DNA from: Moheibacter lacus
GTDB taxonomy: Bacteria; Bacteroidota; Bacteroidia; Flavobacteriales; Weeksellaceae
Assembly (NCBI RefSeq): GCF_014042165.1
Contig: NZ_JACDZE010000001.1
Coordinates: 1,324,595-1,388,594, forward strand
DNA length: 64,000 bases
Direction of reading: 5' to 3'
A program made the translations under genes and the position numbers. Below are positions 18,030 to 26,642 of this stretch, piece after piece; within the stretch, counting starts at the first letter, position 1; each line of letters opens with the position of its first letter. The notes below the pieces were generated by a model. The model had not been told where the DNA came from. It saw only the letters and a list, made by a program, of their open reading frames with translations, and did not search any database.

Positions 18030-20222
18030 TTAATTCGCAACATCATTGATGAATTTAATCCGCATCAATCTTAATTCTTCTTCTTCATAATCATCTCCAA
18101 ATTCTTTCAACAAATTGGACATGGAGTCATTTTCTGCATCCATTAAAAAGTCATGGATTTCTTCCTGTTGGTCTTCATCAAGTATATCGTTGATATAGTA
18201 ATTGATGTTCAATTTAGTGCCTTGGTAAACAATGCTTTCCATTTCTGACAAAAGTTCTTCCATGGAAAGATTTTTCCCTGAAGCCATGGCTTCCAAATCC
18301 AATTTTCTGTCTACGCTTTGGATGATGTAAACTTTAAAGTTGGATTTATCGGCCACAGATTTGATGACCATTTCGTCGGGACGTACGATATCGTTTTCTT
18401 CTACATATTTAGCAATAAAATCGACAAATGGTTGTCCAAATTTATTGGCTTTTCCTTCTCCAACCCCAAAAACATTGGTCAATGCTTTGATGGTTGTCGG
18501 ATACTGCATGGTCATGTCATCCAAACTTGGGTCTTGAAAGACCGCAAATGGAGGAATTTCATGTTGTTTGGCAATTCTTTTACGTAAATCCTTTAAGTGC
18601 ATCAAAAGCTTGTCGTCAAAAGCTGCAGGAGCTTGTTGTAATGTTTCTGAAGAGGACTCTGAAAGGAGTCGTTTGAAATCTACATCTTCGGCAATAAGGA
18701 ATTCAGATGGTTTTTTGATGAATTCTTTTCCTTTTTCAGTTAATTTTAAAATTCCGTAAGATTCAATTTCTTTTTCCAGATAATCTCTGACGATCAATTG
18801 TCTCGCAATGCTTTTCCAATAATAATCCTCATGGTCTTTTCCTTTTCCAAAAAAGGATTCCGAACTCAAATTATAGGATTTGATGATGGAACTTTCCTTT
18901 CCGGTCAGCACATTTACCAGGTCATAGATTTTCAGGATTTCTTTGGTTTTTTGAACTATTTTTAAAGCCAAATGCGCATCATCTTTTGCGTCAATCATCT
19001 TTTTTGGATTTCGCATATTGTCATCCATATTGGCGCCCAAACCATTTATTTCATCAAATTCTTCCCCGAAATAATGTAATAAAAATTTCCTTCTGGACAT
19101 GGAGGTTTCAGCATAAGAAACGACTTCGCTTAAAAGTTGTAAGCCAACTTCTCTTTCTGCCACCATTTTGTTGGCTAGAAATTTCTCCAATTTTTCGATG
19201 TCCTTATAATCATAAAAAGCCAAGCAATAACCTTCACCGCCGTCTCGTCCTGCACGACCGGTTTCTTGGTAATAGCTCTCCAAACTTTTTGGCATATCAT
19301 AGTGGATCACAAATCGGACATCGGGTTTGTCGATTCCCATTCCAAAGGCGATAGTAGCAACAACGACATCGGCCTCTTCCATCAAAAACATATCCTGATG
19401 TTTAGAGCGCGTTTTTGAATCTAAACCAGCATGGTAAGGAATGGCTTTGATGCCATTGACCTGAAGGGTTTGCGCAAAATCTTCTACTTTTTTTCGACTC
19501 AAACAATAAACTACACCTGATTTTCCGGCGTATTGGGAAATGAATTTCACGATTTCTTTGTCCTGATTGATTTTTGGACGGATTTCATAAAATAAATTGG
19601 GTCTATTAAAAGAAGCCTTGTACACTTTAGCATTTTGCATGCCCAAAGTTTTTTGGATATCTTCTTGAACTTTTGGTGTGGCTGTAGCTGTTAAAGCAAT
19701 GACTGGCGCATCTCCGATTTTATTGATGATGTTTTTTAAATTCCTGTATTCCGGACGAAAATCGTGTCCCCATTCAGAAATACAATGCGCTTCATCTATG
19801 GCGAAAAATGAAATAGGAACCGTTTTAAAAAAATCGGTATACTCTTCTTTTGTAAGAGATTCCGGAGCGACATATAGCATTTTGGTAGTGCCGTTACGTA
19901 TGTCGTCCATTACTTTTTTCGTTTGGGTTTTATTTAATGATGAATTTAAAACATGGGCAACATCGTTATCGGAAGAAATCCCTCTAACGGCATCAACTTG
20001 GTTTTTCATCAAGGCAATCAGCGGTGAAACGATGATGGCGACACCATCAGAAATCAAGGCTGGTAACTGGTAGCAGAGTGACTTTCCTCCTCCAGTTGGC
20101 ATAAGCACAAAAACATCTTCTTTATTCAGAAGACTGCTGATAATCTCTTCCTGTTGTCCTTTAAATTGGCTGAAGCCAAAATATTTTTTCAAATGGGAAG
20201 ATAATTCTGTTGAACTACTCAT
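18030..20222 (-). CDS. recQ: RecQ family ATP-dependent DNA helicase, without zinc cysteines
   Basis: 3'-5' DNA helicase of 730 residues for recombination and fork repair. Walker A PTGGGKS at 42-48, DEAH at 143-146 with the aromatic-rich loop SEWGHDFRPEYR, motif VI QETGRAGRDGG at 319-329. The RecQ-Ct region lacks the four zinc-binding cysteines of E. coli RecQ: the SRRKFLLHYFGEEFDE stretch keeps the fold, but the CGNCDxC motif is replaced by NGLGANMDDN (393-402) and the leading Cys is Ser. Winged-helix and an HRDC domain (about 540-610) follow, then an acidic C-terminal extension of about 110 residues. Divergent from kdsD. Confidence 0.94.
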   Translation of the reverse strand: MSSSTELSSHLKKYFGFSQFKGQQEEIISSLLNKEDVFVLMPTGGGKSLCYQLPALISDGVAIIVSPLIALMKNQVDAVRGISSDNDVAHVLNSSLNKTQTKKVMDDIRNGTTKMLYVAPESLTKEEYTDFFKTVPISFFAIDEAHCISEWGHDFRPEYRNLKNIINKIGDAPVIALTATATPKVQEDIQKTLGMQNAKVYKASFNRPNLFYEIRPKINQDKEIVKFISQYAGKSGVVYCLSRKKVEDFAQTLQVNGIKAIPYHAGLDSKTRSKHQDMFLMEEADVVVATIAFGMGIDKPDVRFVIHYDMPKSLESYYQETGRAGRDGGEGYCLAFYDYKDIEKLEKFLANKMVAEREVGLQLLSEVVSYAETSMSRRKFLLHYFGEEFDEINGLGANMDDNMRNPKKMIDAKDDAHLALKIVQKTKEILKIYDLVNVLTGKESSIIKSYNLSSESFFGKGKDHEDYYWKSIARQLIVRDYLEKEIESYGILKLTEKGKEFIKKPSEFLIAEDVDFKRLLSESSSETLQQAPAAFDDKLLMHLKDLRKRIAKQHEIPPFAVFQDPSLDDMTMQYPTTIKALTNVFGVGEGKANKFGQPFVDFIAKYVEENDIVRPDEMVIKSVADKSNFKVYIIQSVDRKLDLEAMASGKNLSMEELLSEMESIVYQGTKLNINYYINDILDEDQQEEIHDFLMDAENDSMSNLLKEFGDDYEEEELRLMRIKFINDVAN

Positions 20223-20267
20223 CTTAACAAAAAGACTAATTTTAATTTTTTCTACTTTTCAAATTCC

Positions 20268-20275
20268 TATATTTG
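20268..20275 (+). promoter_or_regulatory. -7 promoter box for kdsD-tatC
   Basis: TATATTTG matches TAnnTTTG and lies in the recQ/kdsD divergent gap. A TTG of this very box is the first possible start of the longer kdsD frame, which argues against that upstream start. Confidence 0.65.
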
Positions 20276-20356
20276 ACCATTCAATTCTATGAGTTGAAAA
20301 TCAAATTTTGGTCGAAAGACCTAAAGTACAAAATTAAACTTTATAGTCAAAATCTT

Positions 20357-21331
20357 TTGGATTTGAAAAATCAAGAAATTTGCGAATTTGGAAAAGTTGT
20401 TTTTCAGGACGAAATTACAGAACTTTTATCCATTGCTCAAAATTTAGGAGATGAATTTGCTCATGCAGTTACTTTATTGCATGAAATTACAGGAAAAGTA
20501 GTGGTAGTGGGTATTGGGAAAAGTGCGCATATCGCCAATAAAATGGTGGCAACTTTTAATTCTACAGGTACTAAGAGTCAATTTTTACATGCAGCTGAAG
20601 CCATCCATGGTGATTTGGGATTATTGGACAAAGAAGACGTGGTGATTTGTGTGTCAAAAAGTGGAAATAGCCAAGAAATTAAAGATTTGGCACCTATATT
20701 AAAAAAGAATGCATCTGCTCTGATTGCTATGACCGGAAATTTGGAATCAGATTTGGCCAAACATGCAGATGTGATTTTAAATATTTCAGTATCTAAAGAA
20801 GCCTGTCCCAATAATTTAGCGCCGACTTCCAGTACAACTGCGCAATTGGTCATGGGTGATGCGCTAGCAGTTGCTTTGATGAGATGGAACCATTTCGGCA
20901 GTGATGATTTTGCGAAATTTCATCCAGGAGGTGCACTTGGGAAAAGATTGCTCTGGAGTGTTGAAGATGTGATGGATACTTTCCAGCGTCCTTTTGTCAA
21001 TCCTAATTCTACCGTTTTTGAAGTAATCGACTCCTTGACTTCCGGTCGAAATGGTATCACGGTCGTTCTAGAAGAGAGCGAAATCCTCGGTGTAATTACG
21101 GATGGAGATTTGCGAAGGATGCTCCAAAAGCATAAGGAATACCAGCACTTACTGGCCAAAGATATGTTGACGGCTCATCCAAAAATTGTGTATAAAGATG
21201 AAAAAGCAGTCGATGCTTTCCATAAGTTAAGGGATTTTAATATCGGTCAATTGGTGGTAGTGAACAGAGATGAACAATATTTTGGGATATTGGATTTACA
21301 TGCATTGATCAAACACGGAATCGAAATATAA
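20357..21331 (+). CDS. kdsD: Arabinose-5-phosphate isomerase (KpsF/GutQ type)
   Basis: Converts ribulose 5-phosphate to arabinose 5-phosphate for KDO and lipopolysaccharide synthesis. SIS domain (about 38-170) with KVVVVGIGKSAHIANKM and AIHGDLG...CVSKSGNSQEI, then two CBS domains (about 200-320). No ATG precedes the conserved part. TTG at 20357 (MDLKNQEICEFGK...) gives 324 residues, matching typical family length; the frame is open upstream to TTG 20273, but that TTG lies inside the -7 promoter box. The exact start is uncertain within a few codons. tatC starts on the A of its TAA stop. Confidence 0.92.
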   Translation: MDLKNQEICEFGKVVFQDEITELLSIAQNLGDEFAHAVTLLHEITGKVVVVGIGKSAHIANKMVATFNSTGTKSQFLHAAEAIHGDLGLLDKEDVVICVSKSGNSQEIKDLAPILKKNASALIAMTGNLESDLAKHADVILNISVSKEACPNNLAPTSSTTAQLVMGDALAVALMRWNHFGSDDFAKFHPGGALGKRLLWSVEDVMDTFQRPFVNPNSTVFEVIDSLTSGRNGITVVLEESEILGVITDGDLRRMLQKHKEYQHLLAKDMLTAHPKIVYKDEKAVDAFHKLRDFNIGQLVVVNRDEQYFGILDLHALIKHGIEI

Positions 21332-22167
21332 TGGCAGAAAATACTGAAGAAAAAGAACTGACCTTTTTAGGCCATATTTATGAATTAAGAGGGCATTTGA
21401 TTCGATGTTTCATAGCCATATTGGTTGGGGCAGTGTTGTGTGCTGTTTTTTGGAGTTACATCACGGATAACTTTATCATGGCGCCGCTGACATCGGATTT
21501 TTTCACTTATCAATTGTTGAATTCATTGGCAGAAAAAATTGGGATGGATCCCATTTATCCTGAAGCATTTAATTATACGAAAGAATTAAAAAATCTAGAT
21601 CCTTCAGGTCAAATTACGTCCCAGATTTATACCATCTTACTTTGTGGATTGATTTTGGCAATCCCTTATGTGGTATGGGAAGTATGGCGCTTCATCAGGC
21701 CTGCCTTAACAGAAAGCGAACAAAGCCATGCCAACGGAACTGTGATCGCTGTCAGTTTTTTCTTTTTAATCGGTGTGCTTTTTAGCTATTTTTTTATGTT
21801 GCCTTTTTCCGTCCAATTTCTTTATTCGTACAATCCATTTGGGATTTCGAACGAATGGAGACTTTCAGGGTATACTTCGATGTTTGTGCAAACCTTATTG
21901 GGCATGGGATTGGTGTTTTTGTTTCCGGTATTTGCCTACTTTTTAGCAAAAATAGGTGTATTAACGCCCCATTTTTTAAGAACTTATCGCAAACATGCTT
22001 TGGTGGTTATATTCGTTTTGGCAGCGGTAATCACGCCTTCCGACATTATGAGTATGATGATCGCTGCAATTCCATTGCTATTCCTTTATGAATTCAGCAT
22101 TTATATCACTCAATATGTTTTCAATAAACAAATTGAGAGAGACAAAAGAGAGTTGATGAAAAACTGA
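21331..22167 (+). CDS. tatC: Twin-arginine translocase subunit TatC
   Basis: Inner-membrane core of the Tat protein export complex that transports folded proteins. 278 residues with about six membrane segments (first at 25-47 after the LTFLGHIYELRGHLIRC opening). Hallmarks: N-terminal FLGHIYELR with the Glu that binds twin-arginine signals, EVWRFIRPALTESE and the FPVFAYFLAKIGV segment. An unusually long insert with LNSLAEKIGMDPIYPE near the first periplasmic loop occurs in Bacteroidota TatC. Overlaps kdsD by one base; no tatA/tatB in the window. Confidence 0.95.
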   Translation: MAENTEEKELTFLGHIYELRGHLIRCFIAILVGAVLCAVFWSYITDNFIMAPLTSDFFTYQLLNSLAEKIGMDPIYPEAFNYTKELKNLDPSGQITSQIYTILLCGLILAIPYVVWEVWRFIRPALTESEQSHANGTVIAVSFFFLIGVLFSYFFMLPFSVQFLYSYNPFGISNEWRLSGYTSMFVQTLLGMGLVFLFPVFAYFLAKIGVLTPHFLRTYRKHALVVIFVLAAVITPSDIMSMMIAAIPLLFLYEFSIYITQYVFNKQIERDKRELMKN

Positions 22168-22180
22168 TAAAAATCTTATA

Positions 22181-22202
22181 TATACTATGCGTGCATAATA
22201 TA
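22181..22202. promoter_or_regulatory. Palindromic operator upstream of etfBA
   Basis: Inverted repeat TATACTATGC / GCATAATATA around a central GT: 9 of 10 positions pair. It ends 10 bases before a TATATTTA box (22213-22220), a near match to the -7 consensus, so it lies in the promoter spacer where a repressor would act. The regulator is not identified; TetR-, MarR- or GntR-type control of fatty-acid oxidation genes is a reasonable guess. Confidence 0.6.
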
Positions 22203-22212
22203 TTTTTTTCAT

Positions 22213-22220
22213 TATATTTA
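22213..22220 (+). promoter_or_regulatory. -7 promoter-like box for etfBA
   Basis: TATATTTA differs from TAnnTTTG only in the last base; about 90 bases before the etfB ATG. Confidence 0.45.
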
Positions 22221-22309
22221 CGACTTATTAAATTTAATGGAAAGAAAATGAATTGCTTAATTTGGATTGGGCAATGAATTGAAACAAAAAAACTTAAATA
22301 ACATATATA

Positions 22310-23056
22310 ATGAAAATCTTAGTTTGTATCAGTAGTGTTCCCGATACTACTGCAAAAATAAATTTCACAGCTGACGGAAAAGAATTCGATAAAAATGGAG
22401 TTCAATTCGTCATCAATCCGCATGATGAATTTAGCTTAACAAAAGCAGTTCAGCTTCAAGAAACTCAAGGCGCAACTGTTACAGTTGTAACTGTTGGTGA
22501 TGTTTCAGTAGAGCCGGTGATGAGAAAAGCTTTAGCGATCGGAGCAAATGATGCTATCCGTGTAAATGCTGATGCCCGAGACGGATTTTTTGTTGCGACG
22601 CAAATTGCAAAAGTAGCCAAAGAAGGTGGTTATGATATCGTTCTTACCGGAAAAGAGTCTATTGATTACAATGGTGGAGAAGTTCCCGGATTTGTAGCCG
22701 GAATTTTGGATTATGGATTTGTTAACGGCTGTGTAGGATTGAAAGTTGAAGGAAATGCTGTGGAAGCAATTCGTGAAATCGATGGAGGAAAAGAAACCGT
22801 TTCTGTTCAATTTCCTGTCGTAATTGCAGGTCAAAAAGGATTGGTTGAAGAAACAGAACTTCGGATCCCAAATATGCGTGGAATTATGGCAGCGCGTACC
22901 AAACCATTGAGTGTAGTAGAAGCTGAACAAACTTCTTCTAACTTAAAAGTAGTAGGTTATGAGAAGCCGGCTTCCAGAGGGAATGTAACGCTGATCGATA
23001 AAGACAATGTAGGTGAATTGGTGCGATTGTTACACGAAGAAGCAAAAGTAATTTAA
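22310..23056 (+). CDS. etfB: Electron transfer flavoprotein beta subunit
   Basis: Beta chain of the soluble flavoprotein that carries electrons from acyl-CoA dehydrogenases to the quinone pool. 248 residues. The N-terminus is MKILVCISSVPDTTAKINF with the nucleotide-binding-like fold; signature VQFPVVIAGQKGLVEETELRIPNMRGIMAARTKPL matches the beta family (PROSITE-like region near residues 165-200). Paired with etfA 126 bases downstream. The palindromic operator upstream suggests regulated expression, probably with fatty-acid metabolism. Confidence 0.96.
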   Translation: MKILVCISSVPDTTAKINFTADGKEFDKNGVQFVINPHDEFSLTKAVQLQETQGATVTVVTVGDVSVEPVMRKALAIGANDAIRVNADARDGFFVATQIAKVAKEGGYDIVLTGKESIDYNGGEVPGFVAGILDYGFVNGCVGLKVEGNAVEAIREIDGGKETVSVQFPVVIAGQKGLVEETELRIPNMRGIMAARTKPLSVVEAEQTSSNLKVVGYEKPASRGNVTLIDKDNVGELVRLLHEEAKVI

Positions 23057-23085
23057 TGATTAACTGATTAACGTTTCAAGTTCAC

Positions 23086-23097
23086 CCGCCACGGCGG
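23086..23097. repeat. GC-rich imperfect palindrome between etfB and etfA
   Basis: CCGCC-AC-GGCGG in an otherwise AT-rich 126-bp spacer that also holds TTAAACTTTGAACC-type direct repeats (23147-23172). Related to the palindrome at 10120-10131. It could be a small dispersed element or an RNA hairpin within the operon. Confidence 0.4.
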
Positions 23098-23182
23098 ACA
23101 AGGGTTTTTAAGTTCGAAGTTACCCAGCTTGATGAAAAAATAACGTTAAACTTTGAACCTTAAACTTTAAACAAATTTTAAA

Positions 23183-24145
23183 ATGTCAATTTTAGTATAC
23201 GCAGAATCCGCAGCAGACGGACACTTTAAAAAAGCCGCATTGGAAGCCGTTTCCTATGCAAAATCAATCGCCGATAAAGCAGGTGATACGGTTACAGCAG
23301 TAGCTATTAACGCAACCGAATCTTCAGATGCTTTGTACAAATACGGAGCTAATAAAGTATTGAAAATTACAAATGATGCTTTGAAAAACTTTTCACCCAA
23401 TGCTTATGCTAAAGTTTTAAACGAATTAAAAGACGGTGATACCATCGTGCTGCCGGCAACCAATGATGCATCTAGTTTTGCACCATTGTTGGCGTTGAAA
23501 TCTTCTTCTACATTGGTGACCAATTTGATTGCTGCACCGAGCAATGTTTCTCCGTTTACAGCTGAAAGAAAAGCTTTTTCCGGAAAAGGAATCGAAACCA
23601 TCGAAGTTACGGAAGGAGCAAAAGTATTGACCGTTTTGCAAAACGCATTCGGACTAAAAGAAAATCCGGTTTCAGGAAGTGAAGAAGCGGTAAATGTTTC
23701 AGTAAGTGAAGCCGATGCAAAAGAAAAAGTAACACAAGTTCAACAAGCCTCTTCTGACAAAATCGATTTGAAAGAAGCAGAAATTGTGGTTTCAGGTGGT
23801 CGTGGGATGAAAGGACCTGAGAATTGGGGAATGATTGAAGAATTAGCCAAATTATTGGGCGCTGCAACGGCAAGTTCAAAACCGGTTGCCGACATCGGAT
23901 GGAGACCGCATAGCGAACACGTAGGCCAAACCGGAAAAGCGATTTCACCGAAATTGTATATCGCCATCGGGATTTCTGGAGCGATCCAGCATTTGGCAGG
24001 AGTGAATTCATCCAAAACCATTGTCGTAATCAATTCTGACGCAGAAGCACCGTTCTTTAAATCAGCAGATTATGGAATCGTAGGCGATGCGTTTGAAGTC
24101 GTTCCGAAATTGATCGAAGAAGTAAAAAAATACAAAGGCGTTTAA
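23183..24145 (+). CDS. etfA: Electron transfer flavoprotein alpha subunit
   Basis: Alpha chain (FAD-binding) of the electron transfer flavoprotein. 320 residues. The FAD-binding C-terminal domain (about 190-320) shows VVSGGRGMKGPENWGMIEELAKLLGA, the Arg of IGWRPHSEHVGQTGKAISP, and ISGAIQHLAGVNSSKTIVVINSDAEAPFF. Second gene of etfBA; followed by a hairpin terminator. Membrane acceptor ETF-quinone oxidoreductase is not in the window. Confidence 0.97.
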   Translation: MSILVYAESAADGHFKKAALEAVSYAKSIADKAGDTVTAVAINATESSDALYKYGANKVLKITNDALKNFSPNAYAKVLNELKDGDTIVLPATNDASSFAPLLALKSSSTLVTNLIAAPSNVSPFTAERKAFSGKGIETIEVTEGAKVLTVLQNAFGLKENPVSGSEEAVNVSVSEADAKEKVTQVQQASSDKIDLKEAEIVVSGGRGMKGPENWGMIEELAKLLGAATASSKPVADIGWRPHSEHVGQTGKAISPKLYIAIGISGAIQHLAGVNSSKTIVVINSDAEAPFFKSADYGIVGDAFEVVPKLIEEVKKYKGV

Positions 24146-24185
24146 TTTTCTGTAGAAAGTTATCCGTGCGATATTGAATTTATCC

Positions 24186-24219
24186 AAACCTCTCTGGTTT
24201 TCAAAACCTGGGAGGTTTT
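24186..24219 (+). terminator. Terminator of etfBA, a REP-like AAACCT..AGGTTT palindrome
   Basis: Sixteen-base arms AAACCTCTCTGGTTTT / AAAACCTGGGAGGTTT with a one-base centre and two mismatches, followed by T run. Shares the AAACCT..AGGTTT layout with hairpins at 36298-36330 and 30276-30304. Confidence 0.7.
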
Positions 24220-24278
24220 TATTTTTTTCCCTTATAAAAATTTCCCTAAATTGTAGATTTTATTAGCTTTACAGACTG

Positions 24279-24887
24279 ATGGAGAATTTAGTAAAACTAA
24301 ACATAAAAGGCATTTCGTATAGTCAAACCCAAACCGGTGCTTATGCCCTGATTTTAGAGGAAGAATTGGGGATGAGGAAGTTGCCGATTATCATAGGAAG
24401 TTTTGAGGCGCAGTCCATTGCATTGGCTTTGGAAAAAGACATCCGAACGCCAAGACCCTTGACGCATGATTTATTTGTTTCGATGGGGCAGGCTTTTAAT
24501 TTTTTCGTGAAAGGCGTCTTTATCCATAAACTCGAAGATGGCGTTTTTTATTCGAACATTTTGATGGAAGACAAAGACGGAAAGGAAGAGGAGATCGATT
24601 CCCGAACTTCAGATGCTATCGCGCTTGCGATCCGATTTGATGCGCCGATTTTCGCTTTGGAGAAGGTGATGGAAAAAGCCGGAATTCATCTGGAGGTACA
24701 AGAAAAAGAAGAAAAAAGCATCGCTAGCGCCATTCGTGAAATCGAAAAAGAAGTTGCCAAACAAGAAAAAAGATTTGATTTTTCTTCCAAATCCAAAGAG
24801 GAATTGGAAGCCGAAATGAAAGAAGCCGTGAAAAAAGAAGACTACGAACTAGCGGCACGTCTTCGCGACGAACTCGATAAACGCTAA
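24279..24887 (+). CDS. Bifunctional nuclease family protein (DUF151) with UVR motif
   Basis: 202-residue protein. Residues about 1-130 are the bifunctional nuclease domain (KLNIKGISYSQTQTGAYALILEEE, IIIGSFEAQSIALALE, RPLTHDLFVSMGQAF, SRTSDAIALAIRFDAPIFA). Residues about 160-200 form a UvrB/UvrC-type UVR helical pair (ELEAEMKEAVKKEDYELAARLRDELDK). The domain pair occurs in Bacteroidota. A role in DNA or RNA cleavage is known for a few relatives; the physiological role here is unknown. Followed 16 bases later by the transporter gene, perhaps one unit. Confidence 0.9.
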   Translation: MENLVKLNIKGISYSQTQTGAYALILEEELGMRKLPIIIGSFEAQSIALALEKDIRTPRPLTHDLFVSMGQAFNFFVKGVFIHKLEDGVFYSNILMEDKDGKEEEIDSRTSDAIALAIRFDAPIFALEKVMEKAGIHLEVQEKEEKSIASAIREIEKEVAKQEKRFDFSSKSKEELEAEMKEAVKKEDYELAARLRDELDKR

Positions 24888-24903
24888 TTAACACAGATTT
24901 TTT

Positions 24904-26280
24904 ATGTCAATAAAATTAAGATTGATCATCCTGAACTTTTTTCAATTTTTTGTTTGGGGTGCATGGTTGATAACGATTGCCAACTATTGGTTTGGAACCA
25001 AACAATGGGATGGGACACAGTTTGGGATCATCTTTTCTACCATGGGGATTGCTTCTTTATTTGTACCAACTCTAACGGGAATCATCGCTGACCGATGGGT
25101 AAATGCTGAAAAACTCTATGCGATTTTGCAAATCGGATACGCCATTTCGCTCTATTTTTTAACAACGGTTGATGATCCAACGACCTTTTTCTGGGTCATG
25201 CTTTTGGCGATGTGTTTTTATATGCCAACGATTGCTTTAAACAATTCGATTTCTTATTCCTTATTGAAACAAAATAGTTTTGAAGTAGTAAAAGACTTTC
25301 CACCCATTCGGGTTTGGGGAACGATTGGATTCATCGCTGCGATGTGGTTGACCAATTTGACCGGAAATAAAGCATCTGAATTTCAGTTTTACATCGCCGG
25401 CATTGCGGCGTTGGGAATCGGTTTATTTGCTTTTTTCTTGCCAGCGGTTCCGCCTCAAAATGTAGCCAAAGAAGAAAATTCGAGTTGGGTACAAGTTTGG
25501 GGATTGGATGCTTTTAAATTATTTAAGAATTATAAAATGGCATTGTTCTTTATTTTCTCCATGTTTTTAGGTGGAGCATTACAATTGACCAATGCCTATG
25601 GAGATGTATTTCTGGATGAATTCAAATTCTTTCCCAAATATGCCGATTCTTTTGTGGTGAAATATTCGACCATCATCATGTCCATTTCCCAAATTTCCGA
25701 AACCGTATTCATCCTGGCGATTCCTTTCTTTTTAAAACGATATGGTATCAAAAAAGTGATGCTGATGTCGATGATCGCATGGTTTTTACGATTTGGATTG
25801 TTTGCGTATGGAAATCCGATGGATGGACTTTGGATGATCATTCTTTCCTGTATCGTATATGGGATGGCGTTTGATTTTTTCAATATCTCAGGGTCATTAT
25901 TTGTAGAAACCAATACCAATGCAAAAATTCGTTCTTCCGCTCAAGGTCTTTTTATGATGATGACCAATGGTGTAGGCGCCATATTTGGAAGTGTCGTTTC
26001 CGGTTGGCTTATCGATAAATTTTTCACGAAATCTTTTACGAATTCAACTGATTTGGCGAGTTTTTTAGAAACCAATCCGGAAGATGGTTTATTGGCCAAA
26101 TTTATAACAGATCATGGATCAACTGTGGATGTAAATGGGATTTTGAGTCAAACCATCCAACTCAAAGACTGGCACCAAATCTGGTTGGTTTTTGCAATTT
26201 ATGCCTTGGTCATCGCTGTGCTTTTTGCATTGTTGTTTAAACACAAACACAATCCGGAAGAAATAAATACCGTCCATTAA
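24904..26280 (+). CDS. MFS nucleoside transporter (NupG/XapB-like)
   Basis: 458-residue integral membrane protein of the nucleoside:proton symporter family. About 12 hydrophobic segments; the N-terminal LRLIILNFFQFFVWGAWL and FSTMGIASLFVPTLTGIIADRWVNAEKL are typical of the NHS family, and the Asn/Phe-rich segment YMPTIALNNSISYSLL is conserved. Predicted to import nucleosides across the inner membrane. Sixteen bases after the bifunctional nuclease gene; the specificity (pyrimidine or purine) cannot be read from the sequence. Confidence 0.9.
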   Translation: MSIKLRLIILNFFQFFVWGAWLITIANYWFGTKQWDGTQFGIIFSTMGIASLFVPTLTGIIADRWVNAEKLYAILQIGYAISLYFLTTVDDPTTFFWVMLLAMCFYMPTIALNNSISYSLLKQNSFEVVKDFPPIRVWGTIGFIAAMWLTNLTGNKASEFQFYIAGIAALGIGLFAFFLPAVPPQNVAKEENSSWVQVWGLDAFKLFKNYKMALFFIFSMFLGGALQLTNAYGDVFLDEFKFFPKYADSFVVKYSTIIMSISQISETVFILAIPFFLKRYGIKKVMLMSMIAWFLRFGLFAYGNPMDGLWMIILSCIVYGMAFDFFNISGSLFVETNTNAKIRSSAQGLFMMMTNGVGAIFGSVVSGWLIDKFFTKSFTNSTDLASFLETNPEDGLLAKFITDHGSTVDVNGILSQTIQLKDWHQIWLVFAIYALVIAVLFALLFKHKHNPEEINTVH

Positions 26281-26335
26281 TTTGATTTTAAAAATCATTA
26301 CATTCGTATAAATTTAAACTTAAAAACTTTTCAAT

Positions 26336-26641
26336 ATGGAAAATCAAGACAATATCAGACCGGGTGATGTACAGTCTCCGCCGGACAATAATTTGGTTTG
26401 GGCAATCGTATCAACTATTTTGTGTTGCTGGCCGATCGGTATTTTTGCGATCATAAAATCTACGAGTGTCAACAAACTTTGGGCACAAGGTGATTATGCA
26501 GGGGCACAAAAAGCAGCAGATGATGCAAAGAAATATTCGATTTGGGGAGCAGCAGCTGGTTTAATTTTGGTTGTATTGTACCTTATTTTTGTCGTTGCAT
26601 TAGGCGTTGGTGGAAGTGTTTTAGACGGTTCTGGATATTAA
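26336..26641 (+). CDS. CD225/dispanin-like small membrane protein
   Basis: 101 residues with the CD225 pattern: a first hydrophobic segment NLVWAIVSTILCCWPIGIFAIIKS containing a CC palmitoylation-like pair, a KLWAQGDYAGAQKAADDAKKY loop, and a second hydrophobic segment IWGAAAGLILVVLYLIFVV. Such dispanin-like proteins occur in many bacteria with unknown function. Directly followed (1 base) by the DUF2752 gene, likely co-expressed. Confidence 0.85.
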   Translation: MENQDNIRPGDVQSPPDNNLVWAIVSTILCCWPIGIFAIIKSTSVNKLWAQGDYAGAQKAADDAKKYSIWGAAAGLILVVLYLIFVVALGVGGSVLDGSGY

Positions 26642-26642
26642 A

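Noticed and set aside
20273-20356. Extended N-terminus of kdsD
   Set aside because: The first TTG overlaps a -7 promoter box and the extra residues are not part of the conserved family start.
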